Assembly: GCA_003864495.1 (NCBI GenBank)
Contig: ML133493.1
Coordinates: 2,177,820 to 2,241,819, forward strand
Reading direction: 5' to 3'
Origin: Nemopilema nomurai
Lineage: Eukaryota > Cnidaria > Scyphozoa > Rhizostomeae > Rhizostomatidae
DNA length: 64,000 nt
The notes beneath the pieces are model-generated. The model was not told the DNA's origin, did not search any database, and worked only from the letters and a program-made list of their open reading frames with translations. Numbering within the stretch: the stretch's first letter is position 1; each line of letters begins with the position of its first letter. Position numbers and translations under genes: made by a program. This document shows positions 60,501-64,000 of the stretch, piece by piece.

Positions 60501-61131
60501 ACCATGAATTTTGCTTTCTCGTTTTCTGTTTTACAAATCAACGGTTTTCACCTGTTCGTTCTGATGCTGTGCTCTTTTCGCCCAGATCTCATCTGACTTG
60601 ATGTCAACCTTTTTAACAGCTGTCGATCCTGAAATGGAAATTAGAAGTTATCTTCTGACAAATTTATTCAAATGTCAATGCATTATACTAAAGTTAAGAT
60701 GCAGCATTTTGTGGTAAAAAATAACCTATCTTGCAATCTTTCATTCTTAAAAATTGGTTCTTTGCCTTTTTTGTAAAGCTTAAAGATTTCACCTTTTGGT
60801 GTCTGTGATTCTTCTGTTTTCTTCTTGTAGTAGCACCTTGGCTGCTTGTCATCTCCAGTTCCAATCCGGTTGGATCTCCAGCCTGGCATCAAGTATGCAA
60901 TGATAATTAATCATTTTTAAAATATTTAATCAATCTCATTTCTAATCGAATCAAAGGCCTGCTATGAACAACTCTGTTCACTTAAACCTGGCAAAAAATG
61001 AGATACGAAGGAACTTACCAATTAAAATGATACGCGGCCAATGTGCTAAGAGAGCGAAAGGTACCAATAGCAGCCTTAAAAGATGACTTACCGAGACAGC
61101 CACACATCTTTGACATGTTGCAACCACCCAT
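57570..61131 (-). pseudogene. U10: frameshifted mosaic copy
   Basis: Exons 61092-61131, 60793-60882, 60552-60628 and 57570-60304. Exons 1-3 and the start of exon 4 are intact (ORF to 59336). Lesions follow near 59356, 59320 and 59276, in a ragged stretch 59030-59100 where the end of the minisatellite block and the start of the first DDPSGA-type repeat are partly missing, near 58870, and near 57703-57712. About five minisatellite units (about 59090-59885). From about 58590 to the 3' end the sequence follows U6/U2, while 58610-58850 carries variants of the other subfamily, so the copy is a hybrid. Intron 3 also has a short deletion near 60537. Confidence 0.65.
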
Positions 61132-61245
61132 AGTGGCAGTTGCCCGTTTATTAACTGTAGTTATCCCTCAATACTTGTTTTCTTCTTCGGCAAATAATCC
61201 ATCTTCTAGTATCTCGCGAAGCAGAGTTGCAATAATTCTTTAGTA

Positions 61246-61271
61246 CAAATCGCTATTGGCATCTGACGTCA
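61246..61271 (-). promoter_or_regulatory. U10 promoter block: CRE kept, CCAAT lost
   Basis: TGACGTCA at 61264-61271, 133 nt from the ATG. CCAAT reads ACAAAT; ATTGG and the inner TCTCGCGA are kept. Confidence 0.5.
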
Positions 61272-62086
61272 CATTCATAACTTCCGACGATGGATTGAAT
61301 TTCCGCGCGTACTGTAGCCTCGGTTCCATCCTTTGTTGAAACGAAGTGTTTGACGATAAAAACAGTTCTCCCATTCTTTGACACAAGAGTTTCACTGATA
61401 GCCACGATGTGATGAACTTGGGAAACATTAGCAACGAGAATTTGAAATGGTTTATGGCTGAGGTTGGAAGAGAACTCGGTTAGACTAGTGCTAGCATGAT
61501 CGCTCTCTTTGCTTGAATTGAAATAGAAAGAAAATATGTGAACAATGTAAAATATGTAAAAAATTGTTATTTTTCAACTTTTGTGCCAAGAAGTCGTACC
61601 ATTGCTATTTGTTTCTGCTCCAATTTTTGAAACATTTCTACAGGGTGAATTACTATTGATCAAGCGATAATTCTGATGTGTAGGCTGCCAATGTTGCATT
61701 TACGTCCTTGAAATATAAAGATTTGCAGTCTCCAAATGGCTTTGTTTTTTACGCATTTAATCCGGACTCATCAAGTGTGGGAAATGGCCGATCAGCTGGT
61801 TCGTTTCTTGAATTTGAATTACTAATCGCGGGAAGTTCTTCCTTTTACGGGTTTAAACTTAGATTGCAGAGATCTATGCTTGTCTTTTTGCATCATTTGA
61901 TCAATGACATTTGATTGGATTGGCACGTGTTTCCCACTTTTATCTATACTTCTAAGAGTAGACGCTGGTAAAAGTAATCCCTAGATGTTGCAGTATGTGG
62001 TGTTTTTTCGGGGTTTCATGTTTTATGTCCTTGAGATAAACTTTAGTTCAAAACAACCACCGGAACTTTGTTTTATATAACAGCTA

Positions 62087-62353
62087 CAATGCCCGCCAAA
62101 AGTGTTGGAACAGTCCAATCAGCTTTCCTACTAAACGTTTCCCCTCCCCCATATACAATGTTGGTTTCCGACTGGAAAATGACAACAAATGTATGTTGGA
62201 GCGCAGATTGTGTAACCCATGTTTAGCGACATGTTCACCTACATTGTTTATGGGGGGAGGGGGTTCTGTCTGCTTGAAATAGGGAATTGAAGTGAAAATA
62301 TGCATTTATTACGAGTAGAATCTCGGTGTTCCAACTACATTTGGCGGGCATTG
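62087..62353. mobile_element. MITE in spacer S10
   Basis: Third copy of the element, 267 bp. Shorter than the others mainly by a small internal loss around CACCTACATTG. Inverted repeats intact; TA at 62085-62086 and 62354-62355. Confidence 0.7.
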
Positions 62354-63059
62354 TAGGATTCCTCTTGGTATTGAATACTGATTAAGTTTTTCAGCTGTCG
62401 CTACTTTCATCATTGTTTGACTGCCATAGTACTTTTTCCTTTCAACTTTCAATTAATGGTCCAAACCTATGGTAGCGTCGAGATGAGATTTCTTCGGCTT
62501 TGCTGTTTTGAATTGTCTGTTCGAAGACGGATCTTTTTCGAGATGCATACATATGACAACTTTTGCACAGGCACGGGGGAGCTTCATTCTATAATACATC
62601 TCATAATCAATTCGTTTGGTGCAAAGATCGGCAAAGCCTTATGCAAGAAATTTGTCAAAGGAAATAATTGACAAATGGTTCTCCAATAGCTGGTGACAGT
62701 CACTTAGCACCAGGTCCTTTATACAAAACTTTGTTTTGATTCTTAGTTTACATGCAATCGATTTTGAGCATAGTCCTTTTACCATTGTGTAAGAAGAAAT
62801 GAATATATTTGAGCACGGAAAACATTTCACCGACTTCTATTCAGACTTTGCAATGAGACGCAAAACCACAGGGCAGTTACAGTACTTGAAGTTTCGCGAA
62901 AAGAAGGGCAGCAGCCGCAGCATGCGTACAAGTGTGAAATGTCAACGTGATATTCCAAAGCATTCGTTGCTACTATGTCATCATGGCATGTCATCTTACG
63001 GCATCTCTAGCTTGGTTGTAGATGAAATCCACACAAATACATACTTGTCATAAATAAGC

Positions 63060-63065
63060 TTTATT
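63060..63065 (-). terminator. Candidate poly(A) signal after U11
   Basis: AATAAA on the - strand about 68 nt past the U11 stop, in the same context as after U8. Confidence 0.4.
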
Positions 63066-63132
63066 TTGATAAAAAATATAAATTACTACATAAAATGGTT
63101 TTCCTTTTTTACATGTATTATTAAAAGATTAT

Positions 63133-64000
63133 TCAGTCAAGGTCATTTGCTGCTTTTTCAACTGCTTCACAAGTGTCATCATTGATAAGCAACTTGTTTT
63201 GAACATTTGCCAATGCTGGGTGGTCGTCATGAGAAGATTGGTCTTCGTTTGTTCCACCAATTGATGAAGAGACAGGTCTTTTGAGAACGATGGCATCATC
63301 AGAGTCACAAATATTGCCAAAGACATCATAACAGGCAGACGTGTTCTGAGTGCAGCCTGTTGAATCATCCATCGTAGTGACTTTGCCAAGAGCACCTTCG
63401 GATGTAGCAACAGTTGAATTGTCAGCCTCAGTGTTGCTGGCAGCAGTGAACTCGGCCATTTCATCGTCGGTGGCGGGTTCAACTTGATTGGCTCCCACTT
63501 TGTCACCAGCATCATTTGGGACATTGTTGGTACAAGCAGTATCTGAAATGGCACCTGCGGCGGCATCGTAACCAGAGACGCCAGCAGGGCTATCATCAGA
63601 ACTGCTTGATGTATCTTGAATAAAGTTAATTTCCATGGTATCAGGTGGTCCTACTGCCGTGCTTATTGGGACTTGACTGGCTGAAACACGAAAGGATTCG
63701 TCTGCAATTCCATCGGTTGGAGTGTCAACTTGGCAATAAGTTTCCGCATTGGCTTTGTTCTCGGGTTGGACACAACTAGGGACATCCGTTTTGTCTGTAG
63801 CATGTGAATCGCCTTCAGTGTCATTTGGGAAGTCTGTGTGGTGACAGCTTGGGGCATCAGACGGAACATCACATTGTTTATCGGGTGGGACATTGCTTGA
63901 AGCACCGTTTCTTGCACTAAGTGGACATTTCACTGTTGCTTGAGGTTGGAAAACGTCCTGGCTACAATTTGCAGTGTCTATGGTGCTTTGATCTATTGCA
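63133..64000 (-). CDS. U11: acidic repeat protein, C-terminal part only
   Basis: The reading frame is open from the window edge to the stop at 63133 (about 288 codons of exon 4). It covers the C-terminal region from the TIDTANCSQDVF block to EKAANDLD. Subfamily variants (NDAGDKVGANQVEPAT, TGCTQNTSACYDVFG) place it with U7 and U8, with some residues unique to it (KCPLSARNG, SNVPPDKQCD). Minisatellite, exons 1-3 and promoter lie beyond the window. Confidence 0.7.
   Translation of the reverse strand, partial: AIDQSTIDTANCSQDVFQPQATVKCPLSARNGASSNVPPDKQCDVPSDAPSCHHTDFPNDTEGDSHATDKTDVPSCVQPENKANAETYCQVDTPTDGIADESFRVSASQVPISTAVGPPDTMEINFIQDTSSSSDDSPAGVSGYDAAAGAISDTACTNNVPNDAGDKVGANQVEPATDDEMAEFTAASNTEADNSTVATSEGALGKVTTMDDSTGCTQNTSACYDVFGNICDSDDAIVLKRPVSSSIGGTNEDQSSHDDHPALANVQNKLLINDDTCEAVEKAANDLD

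Larger units (their letters stand above)
61132..63132. other. Spacer S10 (class B) between U10 and U11
   Basis: About 2.0 kb, with the MITE. Its right half is nearly identical to S2, and the segment right of the MITE missing from S2 is present. No gene is seen. Confidence 0.6.
9481..64000 (-). repeat. Tandem array of at least 11 gene copies (U1-U11)
   Basis: The same gene plus spacer recurs head to tail. Stop codons or their homologous positions lie at 9481, 14735, 20337, 25331, 30372, 35612, 41739, 47229, (lost in U9), 57570 and 63133. The starts (MGGC exon) lie at 13135, 18346, 23740, 28773, 34018, 39578, 45216, 50532, 55970 and 61131. Unit length varies with minisatellite number in exon 4 and with insertions or duplications in the spacer. 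The last copy runs off the window, so the true copy number is unknown. Exons, introns and spacers are all repeated, which points to unequal crossing-over and not to retrocopying. Confidence 0.95.

Noticed and set aside
9481..64000. Interpretation as a secreted acidic biomineralisation protein cluster
   Set aside because: The composition fits, but the reconstructed N-terminus is not a signal peptide and nothing else in the window supports secretion.

Overview
This is eukaryotic, almost certainly invertebrate animal, nuclear DNA. Two single-copy animal genes with GT-AG introns sit on the left, and the rest is AT-rich with transposon-derived insertions. I cannot name the species; a cnidarian or similar invertebrate is only a guess.

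Left flank (1-9480). The last five exons of a borealin-like gene (chromosomal passenger complex) run on the + strand to a stop at 2408. Facing it is a complete nine-exon OCIA-domain (OCIAD1-like) gene on the - strand, 8239 down to 4267. All its splice phases agree and predict 272 aa. The two genes converge on a 1.9 kb interval in which I see no gene.

Right part (9481-64000). At least eleven head-to-tail copies (U1-U11) of one gene lie on the - strand, with stop codons 5.0-6.1 kb apart. I reconstruct a four-exon gene that simple ORF calling misses. Exon 1 is 40 nt and encodes MGGCNMSKMCGCL plus one base. Exon 2 is 90 nt, basic, and holds the only Trp I see. Exon 3 is 77 nt, and a 2.4-2.8 kb exon 4 follows. 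Exon 4 encodes a very acidic, low-complexity, presumably disordered chain with an in-frame 56-residue (168 bp) minisatellite. Its copy number differs between paralogs, from about 3 in U8 to 10 in U1. The intact products would be about 880-1000 aa. I recognise no family. The plan (Gly/Cys-rich, possibly acylated N-terminus, short basic segment, long acidic tail) recalls GAP43/BASP1/MARCKS proteins, by analogy only.

State of the copies: U1, U2, U7 and U8 are open from ATG to stop. U4 and U5 have premature stops. U3, U6 and U10 carry frameshifts. U9 has lost its 3' end and contains a 799 bp hAT-like non-autonomous transposon with an 8 bp target duplication. U11 is cut by the window edge. U1, at the array edge, has a divergent C-terminal half. 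The others are mosaics, consistent with unequal crossing-over and gene conversion.

The ten spacers fall into three classes. Class B (after U2, U7 and U10) carries a 267-278 bp MITE. All ten spacers keep a full CRE (TGACGTCA) with its near edge 132-134 nt upstream of the exon 1 ATG, next to CCAAT/ATTGG boxes. This is the best candidate for a shared promoter.
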